From Methanosarcinaceae archaeon (GTDB lineage: Archaea; Halobacteriota; Methanosarcinia; Methanosarcinales; Methanosarcinaceae), in contig JAFGCK010000094.1 in NCBI GenBank assembly GCA_016932675.1, forward strand, positions 1-39,454: a stretch of DNA of 39,454 bases. Reading direction: 5' to 3'. The translations under genes were made by a program, and so were the position numbers. This document shows, one piece after another, positions 1-9,073 of the stretch; the first letter of the stretch is position 1; every line of letters starts with the position of its first letter. The notes below the pieces were generated by a model. That model saw only the letters and a list, made by a program, of their open reading frames with translations, was not told the origin of the DNA and searched no databases.

Positions 1-449
1 GCCATCATCCTATAAAACTATGCCAATAGTCTTTCCAATTCTAACACATGAACTCCATTAAAAAACCAGGGATGATTAAATATGAATAATTAAATAACTG
101 GAAAATACAGAGACTTATTTGCACATTCTTAAAGAGAAATCAGAACATATAGTTTTGAAAGGTAACGTGGTCTGAAAACAGAGCATTATGGAAATACAAT
201 GATTTGCCTGTGACAGGGAAATTGACTTTAGGCACATGAGATCGGACACATGGGATCCTTTACTTATTCACGGGGAAGGGACAGAAATACAACCAGATTA
301 AAGTGATACTGTCCTGACAGATCGGGAACCCGGGATATGATCAGTTCTGTTTAAAATTCCAGTTGGTTTTTAAATACGGCTATTCTCAAAAATGCCTTAC
401 TATGAATATTCAACATATCATAGAAATGCCACAACGTAAATCTGAGATA
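1..449. other. AT-rich stretch with no recognised gene
   Basis: No open frame longer than a few dozen codons is convincing on either strand, and I see no tRNA fold or repeat array. It lies beyond the terminator of the minus-strand surface-protein gene. A small palindromic patch (GGGAACCC at about 327-334) is the only local symmetry noted. Confidence 0.5.
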
Positions 450-522
450 CAAACAAAACAATAAATAAATAATGGAGGATTATTGTCCTCCTGGATCTGT
501 CCTAGTTAGCTTGTACAGATCC
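450..522 (-). terminator. Double-hairpin terminator of the VWA surface-protein gene
   Basis: Reading the minus strand just past the TAG stop at 532, a perfect 8-bp inverted repeat comes first (GGATCTGT 493-500 with ACAGATCC 515-522). A perfect 6-bp hairpin follows (GGAGGA 474-479 with TCCTCC 486-491). The minus strand is then T-rich over 450-473. Two stems followed by a T-rich tail is a convincing archaeal termination signal. Confidence 0.7.
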
Positions 523-531
523 GCTAAAAAA

Positions 532-1749
532 CTACTCTTTTCTGCGCTGGAACAGGAAGGCCAGGCCAAGGATTGCAGCCACAGGCAGTACGATGGTCGG
601 GAATTCCGGGATGGGTATCTCATCATCGTCGTCATCATCGTCATCGGGAACTACAACTCCGACATTGATGTAAGCCTGAGGTATATCCACACATCCTGCA
701 TCGTTTCCTTCGCCGTCCTTATAGCATACTTTTGAATCCCCAAGGACATCAACAGGCAGGTTAGTTCCATTCTGAGATGATCTGGCGCTGAAAGACAGGA
801 CAACTGTTTCATCATCCGACATATCCGGATCAGCATCACTGAGGTTGCCGATGTTAATCCATGAAATTACTGTACTTCCATTAGCATCTGCAGTTATGTT
901 ATCCGGTGCAATGGAAAATGAACTTTCATCAACAATATAGGCCTGAGTTACTTCAGTGACATCCACGTAATGTGGAATGCTGGAACTTGCCACCTCTGAG
1001 AATATTTCCTGGTAGATCAGATCAAGGTTCTCTGCACTTGGTGATGTGAAATACTTTCCTCCAGTTCGGTTAGCCATATCAACTAAGTAAGATTCAGCAG
1101 TACTGCCTGCAGCAATGTTCAATCCTATGCTGTAGATCTTGTACCCTTTAGCAGCAGCATCATCTGCATAGCTTGAAGAATAGCTACCTTCTCCATCACT
1201 AAGGAAGATAATTACTTCAGCAGATGCCTCTGTTCTTGTATTTGCATCCAGGACAGCTATTGACCCGCTCAGGCCATCATTAAGATCTGTTCCTCCTGAA
1301 CTGTCCACAGCATCTATGGAACTATTAACAGCAATTAAATCAGTGGTTAAAGGTGCAGAAAAATCGATGCCATCATCCCAGCTGACAACCCCTGCCTGAT
1401 CCCTGGTCCCGTCCAGCCTGCCTACAAAGTCTTTTGCGGCAGCCAGGCGAAGATTAGAACCATCATTCCAACTCATACTTCCGGAACTGTCTATTGCAAA
1501 CACAATATCCACAGGCACGGCTGATGTAGTACTGCTCCCTGCCCCGGCGACCGTTAAGGTTATTGTGGTCCATTCGTCCACACCACTACCAGAAATATTG
1601 ATGTTATCTGGTGAAGCGGTCTTTGTGACCGTAGGTGGCGCAACAACACCATTCGCACTTACCATCCCAACCATAGAGATAGTAACGATACATGACATAG
1701 CTATCAATAGTATCCCTTTGGACAGCCTGTACAATTTACTTTTCGACAT
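532..1749 (-). CDS. Secreted von Willebrand factor A protein with PEF-CTERM anchor
   Basis: Predicted cell-surface protein of 405 residues. An N-terminal hydrophobic signal segment ends near SANGVV. A VWA domain follows with a complete metal-ion-dependent adhesion site: DSSGS, the GGTD threonine loop and the SDGEG aspartate. A run of eight aspartates precedes the tail PEFPTIVLP, a hydrophobic helix and a final RRKE. That tail is the PEF-CTERM signal which archaeosortases are thought to process in Methanosarcinales. I chose the ATG at 1749 because GGAG lies just upstream; the frame stays open 41 codons further up, but that part would bury the signal peptide. A TATA-like TTAATATATA lies at about 1783-1795. 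Function is inferred: adhesion or protein binding at the envelope; the ligand is unknown. It is a single gene with its own terminator. Confidence 0.88.
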   Translation of the reverse strand: MSKSKLYRLSKGILLIAMSCIVTISMVGMVSANGVVAPPTVTKTASPDNINISGSGVDEWTTITLTVAGAGSSTTSAVPVDIVFAIDSSGSMSWNDGSNLRLAAAKDFVGRLDGTRDQAGVVSWDDGIDFSAPLTTDLIAVNSSIDAVDSSGGTDLNDGLSGSIAVLDANTRTEASAEVIIFLSDGEGSYSSSYADDAAAKGYKIYSIGLNIAAGSTAESYLVDMANRTGGKYFTSPSAENLDLIYQEIFSEVASSSIPHYVDVTEVTQAYIVDESSFSIAPDNITADANGSTVISWINIGNLSDADPDMSDDETVVLSFSARSSQNGTNLPVDVLGDSKVCYKDGEGNDAGCVDIPQAYINVGVVVPDDDDDDDDEIPIPEFPTIVLPVAAILGLAFLFQRRKE

Positions 1750-2332
1750 TATTATCACTCCACTATGCACATACATAAGTGTATATATTAAGACGTGCAT
1801 GCAAGCTTCTGCTTCACATATAGATGAATCTGCACATGTTGCAATAAGCCCATAGGTAATTTTCATCTTCAAACTTATTAAACATTTCTATATATTTTTT
1901 TTAATAAATAATATATTCAGGATTGTATTTTGAAAGTTTATTGAAATTACAGTTCCTGCGGGAAAATCAAAGGAACGATCCTGAACTCTTTTTATTACTA
2001 TACAGAAGTGTTATAGAAATTATGAAACCTATAAAAATATTATGCAAGGATCTTATCCCGGATGTCAAATGGATTTCTTATAGAAAGATGTTTGTTTATA
2101 CATCTGACCAAAAAAGGTCAATCTGGATGATCTTTCACAATTGTACCATTGTTATACGATCATCAGGCAATATATAAGCACTTACCAGAAACTACATAAA
2201 AGAACATGAACTATAGCATAGAAATCCATCTTAGACCAGGTGCCAGATGGGGTGTAAAAATTATTCATAGTAATTATTCATAGTGATTAATATCTCAATA
2301 CTGATACAATAATCACTTCCCGGAGGATTCCC
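1750..2332. other. Divergent intergenic region between the VWA gene and pycB
   Basis: Holds the promoter of the VWA gene at its left end and that of the pyc genes at its right end. An 84-codon frame starting with TTG at 1923 has no ribosome-binding site or recognisable domain, and I do not call it. The right end contains a tandem repeat and the pycB ribosome-binding site, listed separately. Confidence 0.6.
2259..2294 (+). promoter_or_regulatory. 13-bp tandem repeat and TATA-like box before pycB
   Basis: AATTATTCATAGT occurs twice, perfectly and back to back, at 2259-2271 and 2272-2284. The TATA-like ATTAATATC follows at about 2286-2294. Transcription would then start near 2315-2320, just ahead of the GGAGG at 2322-2326 and the ATG at 2333. 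A directly repeated 13-mer against the TATA box looks like a regulator-binding site; the regulator is unknown, and BirA encoded downstream is one candidate. Confidence 0.45.
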
Positions 2333-4060
2333 ATGAAAGTAAAAATAACTGAAACCATTCTTCGAGATGCGCATCAGTCCCTAATTGCAACCCGCATGCG
2401 AACCCGCAACATGCTTCCGGTGGTAGACAAACTGGACGAGATAGGATATTTCTCACTTGAGATGTGGGGCGGTGCTACATTCGACAGTTCCATAAGATAT
2501 CTGAACGAGGACCCATGGGAAAGGCTGAGGGAACTAAAAAAGCACATGAAGAACACGCCGGCACAGATGCTCCTGCGGGGGCAGAACCTGGTTGGCTACA
2601 GGCACTATTCTGATGATGTTGTGGAGAAGTTCGTCAAGAAAGCCTACGAGAACGGAATCGATATCTTCAGGGTCTTTGACGCGGTCAACGACATCCGCAA
2701 CATGGAAAAAGCAATAACCGTGGCTAAGAAGGAAGGTGCGCATGTCCAGGGGGCTATATGCTACACGATCAGCCCGGTGCACACCATTGAAAAATACGTT
2801 GAGCTTGCAAAAGGACTTGCTGAGCTGGAATGCGACTCCCTGTGCATAAAGGATATGGCAGGGCTCATCTCACCACAGCAGGCATATGACCTTGTAAAAG
2901 CCCTCAAGGCCGAGGTCGATCTCCCTGTAGACCTGCACTGCCATTGTACTTCTGGAATGGCCCCCATGAGCTATACAGCAGCATGCAGGGCAGGTGTTGA
3001 TATACTTGATACTGCACTTTCACCATTTGCATGGGGCACTTCCCAGCCACCTACAGAATCCATAGTTGCCGCACTTGCCGAGACAAAGCGTGCCACAGGG
3101 CTGGACCTTGGACTGATAGCAGAAGTTGCAGAATACTTCAAGAAAATCAAAGAAGAGTACAGATGCATCCTTAATCCAATATCAGAGCAGATCGATACCA
3201 ACGTATTGCTTTATCAGATACCAGGAGGCATGCTGTCAAATCTTGTGTCCCAGCTCAAGGAACAGAACGCTCTTGACAGGTATGATGATGTACTGGCAGA
3301 GATGCCAAAGGTCAGGGCTGAACTGGGGTATCCACCACTTGTCACACCAACAAGCCAGATCGTGGGCACACAGGCCGTACTGAACGTCCTTATGGGAGAG
3401 CGTTACAAGGTGATCCCAAAGGAAGTAAAGGATTATGTACGTGGCCTCTATGGCAGACCTCCCCAGAAGATCGATGATGTGATCGTTGGCAGGATAATAG
3501 GAAACGAAGAACCTATTACCTGCAGGCCGGCAGACCTGCTTGAGCCCGAATACGAGAAAATGAAGAAGGAAGCCGAAGAGATGGGGCTTGTAAAGAAAGA
3601 GGAGGACATCCTCACATACATCCTTTATCCGGCAATAGCACCTGCTTTCCTCAAGGGTGAGGCAAAGGAGGAAGAGCTGACGCCGGTCAGCACATCTCAG
3701 AACCCCTCTGCTTCGGCAAATACCACTGTAGTGCACACTGAGTTCAAGGTTGAGGTAGACGGAGAGGTATTCAATGTTAAGGTCAACCCTATAGGAGGAG
3801 CATTTAAGGTAGAAGAAGCTAAAGAGGAGATAACTGCAGAATCAGTTCCTGGGGCAGTGACCAGCCATATGCAGGGAATGATCCTGGCCATCAAGGTCAA
3901 CATAGGGGACCAGATAAACGAAGGTGACACTGTCTGCGTAATAGAAGCCATGAAAATGGAGAATGCCATCCATGCACCACATGGTGGTACCGTTAAAGAG
4001 ATCTTTGTTGCAGAGGGCGATGCTGTCACTTCCGGCTATGTACTGATGAGCATTGACTAG
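2333..4060 (+). CDS. pycB: Pyruvate carboxylase subunit B (carboxyltransferase plus biotin carrier)
   Basis: Transfers the carboxyl group from biotin to pyruvate, giving oxaloacetate for biosynthesis through the partial citrate pathway. The 575-residue protein starts with the carboxyltransferase barrel: [11 protein letters not shown], the CIKDMAG lysine motif and the metal-binding [12 protein letters not shown] conserved PYC/OADA region follows, then a proline/alanine-poor acidic linker and a C-terminal biotinyl domain. The biotinylated lysine is K541 in EAMKMEN. The ATG has a perfect GGAGG 6 bases upstream. The archaeal enzyme is of the two-subunit type; pycA follows after 10 bases and birA comes next, which supports pyruvate carboxylase over the closely related oxaloacetate decarboxylase alpha subunit. 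No decarboxylase beta or gamma membrane subunit is present. It ends in TAG. Confidence 0.95.
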   Translation: MKVKITETILRDAHQSLIATRMRTRNMLPVVDKLDEIGYFSLEMWGGATFDSSIRYLNEDPWERLRELKKHMKNTPAQMLLRGQNLVGYRHYSDDVVEKFVKKAYENGIDIFRVFDAVNDIRNMEKAITVAKKEGAHVQGAICYTISPVHTIEKYVELAKGLAELECDSLCIKDMAGLISPQQAYDLVKALKAEVDLPVDLHCHCTSGMAPMSYTAACRAGVDILDTALSPFAWGTSQPPTESIVAALAETKRATGLDLGLIAEVAEYFKKIKEEYRCILNPISEQIDTNVLLYQIPGGMLSNLVSQLKEQNALDRYDDVLAEMPKVRAELGYPPLVTPTSQIVGTQAVLNVLMGERYKVIPKEVKDYVRGLYGRPPQKIDDVIVGRIIGNEEPITCRPADLLEPEYEKMKKEAEEMGLVKKEEDILTYILYPAIAPAFLKGEAKEEELTPVSTSQNPSASANTTVVHTEFKVEVDGEVFNVKVNPIGGAFKVEEAKEEITAESVPGAVTSHMQGMILAIKVNIGDQINEGDTVCVIEAMKMENAIHAPHGGTVKEIFVAEGDAVTSGYVLMSID

Positions 4061-4070
4061 GAGAGTTGGC

Positions 4071-5552
4071 ATGTTCAATAAAGTACTTGTTGCAAACCGG
4101 GGAGAGATCGCCATAAGGGCGATGCGGGCATGCAGGGAGCTTGGAGTCCGGACAGTAGCAGTATACTCGGAAGCAGATAAGAACGCTCTCTTCGCAAAAT
4201 ATGCAGACGAAGCATATTATATCGGCCCTGCACCCTCAAGCCAGAGCTACCTGAATATGGATAAGATAATAGAAGTGGCCCTTGAGAGCGGAGCAGAGGG
4301 GATACATCCTGGTTATGGATTCCTTTCTGAGAACAGCACCTTTGCCAGGAAATGTGAAGAAGCAGGCATAGTCTTTATCGGCCCTCCAAGCAGGGCGATC
4401 GAGCAGATGGGGAGCAAGATAGCCGCCAGGAATACTATGATAAAAGCTGGTGTCCCGATAGTTCCGGGAACAGAAGGGGCCATTGTTAGTGAGGGGGAAG
4501 CTATTGAAATAGCTGACTCCATTGGTTATCCGGTAATAATAAAGGCATCTGCAGGTGGCGGCGGTATCGGTATGAAGATAGTTCACTCCAAAGAAGGCTT
4601 CAGGACAGCACTCCATTCCATACAATCAGTTGCTGCTTCGGCCTTTGGTGATCCTACGGTATTCATAGAGAAATACGTGGAAGAACCAAGGCACATCGAA
4701 TTCCAGATACTTGCCGACAAATATGGAGATGTAGTCTATGTGATGGAAAGGGAATGTTCCATACAGCGCAGGCATCAGAAATTGATAGAAGAGGCACCTT
4801 CTCCTGTAATGACACCTGAACTTCGCAGGGAAATGGGCGAGACTGCGGTAAAAGCTGCCAGGGCCATAGGGTATGAGAACGCAGGGACTGTGGAGTTCCT
4901 CTATTCCAGGGGAAATTTCTATTTCCTCGAGGTCAACACAAGATTGCAGGTAGAGCACACTATTACCGAAATGATCACAGGTATCGACCTTGCGAAACTG
5001 CAACTGCGTATTGCATGCGGCGAAAAGCTTCCTTTCAGCCAGGAAGATATAATCCCCCGGGGCTGGGCAATTGAATGCCGCATCAATGCTGAGGACCCGC
5101 TAAATGATTTTGCACCTTCTCCCGGCAAGATCAGAAGATATCGCTCTGCCGGAGGCCCCGGAATACGTGTTGACAGCGGAGTCCACATGGGATACACGAT
5201 ATCACCCTACTATGATTCAATGATCTCAAAACTCTGTGCATGGGGACAGACCAGAGATGAGGCCATTGACCGCATGAGGCGTGCACTCTATGAGTACGTG
5301 GTCGTTGGAGTGACAACGAACATACCGTTCCATAAGGCAGTTCTCAGGAATGAGGCATTCAGGGCAGGTAAACTGACCACCCACTTCATCGATGACCACA
5401 ATATCATCGAAGATGTCAGGAAAGTGGTGGAAGAAGAATCCACAAAGGGTGCCACCCTTGCATCTGCACTCGACAACAGGGAGCAGAAAGTTGCTGCTAT
5501 CACCGCTGCTGTCAGCTCATACATGGCAGCAGCAGAGAAACAGAAAAAATAA
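4071..5552 (+). CDS. pycA: Pyruvate carboxylase subunit A (biotin carboxylase)
   Basis: ATP-dependent biotin carboxylase that charges the biotin on PycB with bicarbonate. At 493 residues it has the full three-part fold: the N-terminal [14 protein letters not shown], the glycine-rich ATP-grasp loop [10 protein letters not shown], and the catalytic [11 protein letters not shown] segment near residue 285. The open frame extends to 4053 inside pycB, but ATG 4071 matches the family N-terminus and has GGAG at 4060-4063 overlapping the pycB stop, which suggests translational coupling. The reaction is established for the family (acetyl-CoA carboxylase subunit AccC is the main lookalike); the partner pycB and nearby birA favour the pyruvate carboxylase role. 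Ends in TAA, followed by a 58-base gap before birA. Confidence 0.95.
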   Translation: MFNKVLVANRGEIAIRAMRACRELGVRTVAVYSEADKNALFAKYADEAYYIGPAPSSQSYLNMDKIIEVALESGAEGIHPGYGFLSENSTFARKCEEAGIVFIGPPSRAIEQMGSKIAARNTMIKAGVPIVPGTEGAIVSEGEAIEIADSIGYPVIIKASAGGGGIGMKIVHSKEGFRTALHSIQSVAASAFGDPTVFIEKYVEEPRHIEFQILADKYGDVVYVMERECSIQRRHQKLIEEAPSPVMTPELRREMGETAVKAARAIGYENAGTVEFLYSRGNFYFLEVNTRLQVEHTITEMITGIDLAKLQLRIACGEKLPFSQEDIIPRGWAIECRINAEDPLNDFAPSPGKIRRYRSAGGPGIRVDSGVHMGYTISPYYDSMISKLCAWGQTRDEAIDRMRRALYEYVVVGVTTNIPFHKAVLRNEAFRAGKLTTHFIDDHNIIEDVRKVVEEESTKGATLASALDNREQKVAAITAAVSSYMAAAEKQKK

Positions 5553-5610
5553 TTAATCTGTGAGTATGATATTACAGTGCGGGAACTAAATATTCACTGG
5601 TGAGATAACT

Positions 5611-6582
5611 GTGAATGACAATAAAACAGAGATAATCAGAATACTTAAGGGCTCAGGGGGTAGACCGGTATCCGGCCAGGAGATCGGAGCAAAACTTGGC
5701 ATAACCCGTGCGATGGTCTGGAAATATATCAGGGAGATCAGGAAAGACGGCTATGATATACAGTCCTCACCAAAGGTAGGATATATGCTCAAATCCTCAC
5801 CAGACATGCTTTACCCGGAACAGATAAAGATCGGCCTTGAGACAGGTCTGATCGGAAAAGAGATCCTTTACTACGACGAGGTGGAATCCACTAATAGTAT
5901 TGCAAGAAGTGTTGCAGACAGATATCCTGAAGGTACGATAGTCATAGCGGAAACCCAGAAAAAGGGACGTGGGCGCATGGGGAATGAATGGCAGTCGCTC
6001 CCGGGAGGGATATCTTTTTCTGTCATTCTGAAACCCTCAATACCTCTTGAATACGCGGCCAGGATAACACTGGTTGCGGGCCTGGCACTATCCAATTCAA
6101 TGCGTAGGCTCGGCGTGGATGCACGCATCAAATGGCCAAACGACGTGCTTATAAAAGGCAAGAAGGTTAGTGGCATACTTACTGAAGTTGATGCTGAAGT
6201 TGAAAAGGTCGAACATATCATTCTGGGAATAGGCATCAATGCAAATGTCAGGCTGAATGATTTCAGGGAGGAGTTCAAAAAGAATTCCACAAGTCTGGAA
6301 GCAGAACTTGGGGAACCTATTGACAGAGTCTCTTTTATGAAGGACCTGCTTTTTGAACTTGAACAACAGTATATCAAATTCAAGACCCAGCAGTTTGCAA
6401 ATATTGTCAGTGAATGGATATCCGTATCTGATACCATAGGCAGGAATGTAACTGTCACAACACCGATAAGGATCATTGAAGGTAAAGCTGTCGGGATCAC
6501 CAATCGTGGTGCTCTTCTGGTCCAGACCAGGAATAACGTCAGAGAGGAAATAATTGCAGGACGCTGCAGATATAGCACATAA
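5611..6582 (+). CDS. birA: Biotin-protein ligase with N-terminal HTH (BirA type)
   Basis: Attaches biotin to the lysine of PycB through biotinyl-AMP. Residues 1 to about 65 form a winged helix-turn-helix (KLGITRAMVWKYIREI), so the protein is of the bifunctional repressor/ligase class. The catalytic domain has the KGRGRMGNEWQS biotinyl-AMP loop, the KWPNDV motif and GIGINAN. A small C-terminal SH3-like domain ends the 323-residue protein. The start is GTG at 5611 with GGTGA about 7 bases upstream. Its position behind pycBA gives it its most likely substrate. Whether it represses anything here is inference; the tandem repeat ahead of pycB is one possible target. Confidence 0.93.
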   Translation: MNDNKTEIIRILKGSGGRPVSGQEIGAKLGITRAMVWKYIREIRKDGYDIQSSPKVGYMLKSSPDMLYPEQIKIGLETGLIGKEILYYDEVESTNSIARSVADRYPEGTIVIAETQKKGRGRMGNEWQSLPGGISFSVILKPSIPLEYAARITLVAGLALSNSMRRLGVDARIKWPNDVLIKGKKVSGILTEVDAEVEKVEHIILGIGINANVRLNDFREEFKKNSTSLEAELGEPIDRVSFMKDLLFELEQQYIKFKTQQFANIVSEWISVSDTIGRNVTVTTPIRIIEGKAVGITNRGALLVQTRNNVREEIIAGRCRYST

Positions 6583-6594
6583 AGGCTGCATAGC

Positions 6595-7161
6595 ATGGAA
6601 AGCAGATCAAGGGACCACAGGGAGATCATAGCTGCATTAGTTCTTGTGTTCTTTTTACCGTACTTGCTTCCCATGGCAGCATGTGATGAGAACGAACTGC
6701 TTCTTAATGGAACAGGTATTTTTCTGACCACCGGCGAAATATGGACCTTTGACCAGGGATATCAGCTTAAAGTTAAAAGCGTTAACCCGTCCGATGGCAG
6801 AGTGTGGGTGGAACTTTCACTTAACGGGCAAATACTGCATGAAGGAATACTGGACGAAGGCGAAACTCTGGCATATTCCAGGGAAAAAGAGATATTGAAT
6901 GTTACACTTGACACCATATATTCAAGCCCCGCCGGCGAGCTTGTTACATTCAAGCCTGTCTACCAGTATCTTGACCCGGAGCTTGCGGAACCTGCATCAG
7001 ATGAGAATACAGGATACGAAAGGACAGACAATGACACGCCAGACACTGAAGAAGGCAAAAATGCCAGGTACATACCCGGTTTTAGAGCTTTTATGACACT
7101 TGCCGCGATCATAATTCTTGCGTATTGTGCCCTAATTCACAAAATTAAAAAAATTGAGTGA
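6595..7161 (+). CDS. Small membrane-anchored S-layer-like domain protein
   Basis: Not firmly assigned. The 188-residue protein has an N-terminal hydrophobic segment (IIAALVLVFFLPYLLPMA, a likely signal peptide), a beta-rich middle, a charged low-complexity spacer (residues about 130-160) and a C-terminal membrane helix followed by lysines. The middle resembles one copy of the repeat in Methanosarcinales S-layer proteins: a GEIWTFDQGYQLKVKSVN start, a V-x-L-x-L strand, G-I-L-D-E-G and a Y-S-R segment. It therefore looks like an extracellular domain held in the cytoplasmic membrane. It starts 12 bases after birA, with only a weak AAGG site, so it is probably cotranscribed. A role in the envelope is inferred; no link to biotin is visible. 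Confidence 0.7.
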   Translation: MESRSRDHREIIAALVLVFFLPYLLPMAACDENELLLNGTGIFLTTGEIWTFDQGYQLKVKSVNPSDGRVWVELSLNGQILHEGILDEGETLAYSREKEILNVTLDTIYSSPAGELVTFKPVYQYLDPELAEPASDENTGYERTDNDTPDTEEGKNARYIPGFRAFMTLAAIIILAYCALIHKIKKIE

Positions 7162-7169
7162 AGGGATTC

Positions 7170-8090
7170 TCAGAACCTGAGGTTCCCCTTATCCATCAGG
7201 ACCTTGAGGTCCTCAAGACTTAGTCTTGCATTCTTATCCAGCTTCTCTTTTGCAATGACCAGATGCTCTTCCTGCTTTTTCTCATCTTTCTCGAGATTGA
7301 TATCGTTGAGCTTCTCCAGATAGACATCCAGCTCCTCCCGCAACTGGGATATCCTTGCCTTGAGCGGCTCGATCCTTTCCCTTAGAGGGGCAGTGACCGC
7401 AAACTTTGCGGTGATCTCTGAATGGGCAAGGTCCGCATCCTTACGTATCTCATCTACCTGCCTGTAGAGGTCTATCATCTCGAGATGATACTTCTGTGAT
7501 TGTTCTGCCAGTTCGTGGATCTCACCACCTACATCTGCATGGGTTTCAAACACTTCCTTTGAACTCTCATAGGCTTCCACAAGTTCCTGATGGACCCTGT
7601 TCGCATCAAAAGCTGCATCCAGGCGCTCCTTCACTGCAATAAGCCTCTCAAAGAGATCGATCTCATGCTTCAAAGGGATATCAGCATTCGCAAAAACATC
7701 AAGATCAGCCACATAAGCCTTTGAGAGTGTTTCTACACTTCCCTTTGAGATCTTGTTCAGATCATCACGCTTGCTCTTCAGTTCTGATATCTCTGTGGAA
7801 CGCTGGCGCCTCTGGTCTTCGATATCGTTTCTTGCGGCTTTGAGCGAAGAGATCCTCTCGTTGAAAGCATCCCTTCTGGACCTGGCTTCAGCGGCCTTTT
7901 TTACAAGCTCCCTTACTTTTGAGTTCAGATCATCACGTTTTGCCTTGAGTTCATCCATATTGGTGCGATGAAGTTTTAGTTCCCTGTAAATGGATTTTAA
8001 CTCCCTGTCCTGCTGGCCTATCTGGGTCCTTAGTTCATTGACCTTGCTTTTCAACTCTTTCTCCGACATTGTTGAAACATCAATAGTCAT
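7170..8090 (-). CDS. Archaeal coiled-coil protein (COG1340-like)
   Basis: 306 residues, almost entirely heptad-rich coiled coil with dense K/E/R, no membrane segment and no catalytic motif. The sequence resembles the uncharacterised archaeal coiled-coil family grouped as COG1340. The ATG at 8090 overlaps the stop of the upstream coiled-coil gene by 4 bases and is preceded by GAGGTGA, so the two are translated together. It is the last gene of the mcm operon and converges with the S-layer-like gene, 8 bases apart. A structural or scaffold role beside the replicative helicase is possible from context only. Confidence 0.85.
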   Translation of the reverse strand: MTIDVSTMSEKELKSKVNELRTQIGQQDRELKSIYRELKLHRTNMDELKAKRDDLNSKVRELVKKAAEARSRRDAFNERISSLKAARNDIEDQRRQRSTEISELKSKRDDLNKISKGSVETLSKAYVADLDVFANADIPLKHEIDLFERLIAVKERLDAAFDANRVHQELVEAYESSKEVFETHADVGGEIHELAEQSQKYHLEMIDLYRQVDEIRKDADLAHSEITAKFAVTAPLRERIEPLKARISQLREELDVYLEKLNDINLEKDEKKQEEHLVIAKEKLDKNARLSLEDLKVLMDKGNLRF

Positions 8091-8752
8091 GCTTTCACCT
8101 CATCTTCATGGCCTGAGGATCGTCTTTCCCAGTAATCAAGCGCCTCTTTGTGACTGTTTATCCGGTTTTCAAGCCAGTTGTACCTGGGACCCAGCTCATT
8201 TAGCTCCTTTTCAGAGTCCATTCTAACTTTATTGAGATCCTCATCCGGATGCTTCACAGAACCCAGTTCCATACTGGAAGCAATAGCATCAGTAACCCTT
8301 GCCTTTACTGAACTCACAGCATCCTGTGTATTTGAACCGCCTGCATCAAGCAAAGACAATTTGTCAAGAATGGAATCAACAAGTTTCTTTTCCCCTTCCA
8401 GAGGAAGCGATGTCTTTGCTTTTGACATCTCATCTGATACATCCCTTGATCCCTTCAGGAATTCAGGGTCATCGGACAACTTTTTCAGCTCTTCCATCTG
8501 TTTCTCGGCCTGATGATAGAACAATTGCCTTTTCTCAGTCAGGATATCGATCCTGCTGTTCATCTCTTCCATTTTCTGTCTGGAAGAGCTTATGGCAAAG
8601 TTCAGGGAATCCACTTTTTTCCTGATCCCATCCAGCTCTGAAGAGTACTCATTCAACAGACGATTATGTTTACCAATGACCATTTCAAGGAGTTCTTGTT
8701 TCCCATATGTAGTTATATCCACAGCATTTCCATCCTGGACATCATCACTCAT
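8087..8752 (-). CDS. Coiled-coil protein of unknown function in the mcm operon
   Basis: 221 residues. Helical coiled-coil segments at about 15-95 and 165-215 are separated by a less regular stretch containing GGSNTQDAVSS. There is no recognised enzyme motif and no signal peptide. A GAGGT ribosome-binding site lies 6 bases before the ATG. It sits between the DUF424 gene (17 bases) and the second coiled-coil gene (4-base overlap). The pair may form a heteromeric rod; that is inference from the shared helical character and tight coupling. The name of the family is not known to me. Confidence 0.85.
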   Translation of the reverse strand: MSDDVQDGNAVDITTYGKQELLEMVIGKHNRLLNEYSSELDGIRKKVDSLNFAISSSRQKMEEMNSRIDILTEKRQLFYHQAEKQMEELKKLSDDPEFLKGSRDVSDEMSKAKTSLPLEGEKKLVDSILDKLSLLDAGGSNTQDAVSSVKARVTDAIASSMELGSVKHPDEDLNKVRMDSEKELNELGPRYNWLENRINSHKEALDYWERRSSGHEDEVKA

Positions 8753-8769
8753 AAGTTAACCTCACAGAT

Positions 8770-9060
8770 CTAAATCCTAAATACCTGGGCATGTGCAACT
8801 CCACCGATAAATCTTACACCGCTTTTATCCACAACACCACAATCTATGGCACAGGACACGGACCTCTCTCCAAAGATATTAATATTTACAGCTCTTGACA
8901 GAACATCCCTTACCTCTTCTTCCGATAAGAGGTCACCCTTATAGAATTCCTCAGTTATAACTATACTAACACTGCCGTCTTTAAGGGTCTTTCCTATAAG
9001 TTCCCTGTCGCACAAAGCGACGATCACATTTTCACCGGATCTATGTACTTTAAGATGCAT
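8770..9060 (-). CDS. DUF424 family protein
   Basis: Small soluble protein, 96 residues from ATG 9060. A TTG three bases earlier (9063) would add one residue; both share the GTGAT-type site, and I prefer ATG. The pattern (VALCDRELIGKTLKDG near the start, ITEEFYKGDLLSEEEV in the middle, and a C-terminal GVAHAQVFRI) matches the archaeal DUF424 family, whose function is unknown. It lies 13 bases behind mcm and is surely cotranscribed with it, so a part in information processing is plausible but unproven. Confidence 0.85.
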   Translation of the reverse strand: MHLKVHRSGENVIVALCDRELIGKTLKDGSVSIVITEEFYKGDLLSEEEVRDVLSRAVNINIFGERSVSCAIDCGVVDKSGVRFIGGVAHAQVFRI

Positions 9061-9073
9061 CAAATCACATCGA

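Noticed and set aside
472-735. 87-codon plus-strand frame
   Set aside because: It overlaps the terminator and the PEF-CTERM coding region of the VWA gene antisense and has no domain.
1923-2177. 84-codon frame starting with TTG
   Set aside because: No ribosome-binding site, no recognisable domain, and AT-rich intergenic composition.
4053-4070. Earlier start for pycA
   Set aside because: It lies inside the pycB end; ATG 4071 matches the family N-terminus and has its own GGAG.
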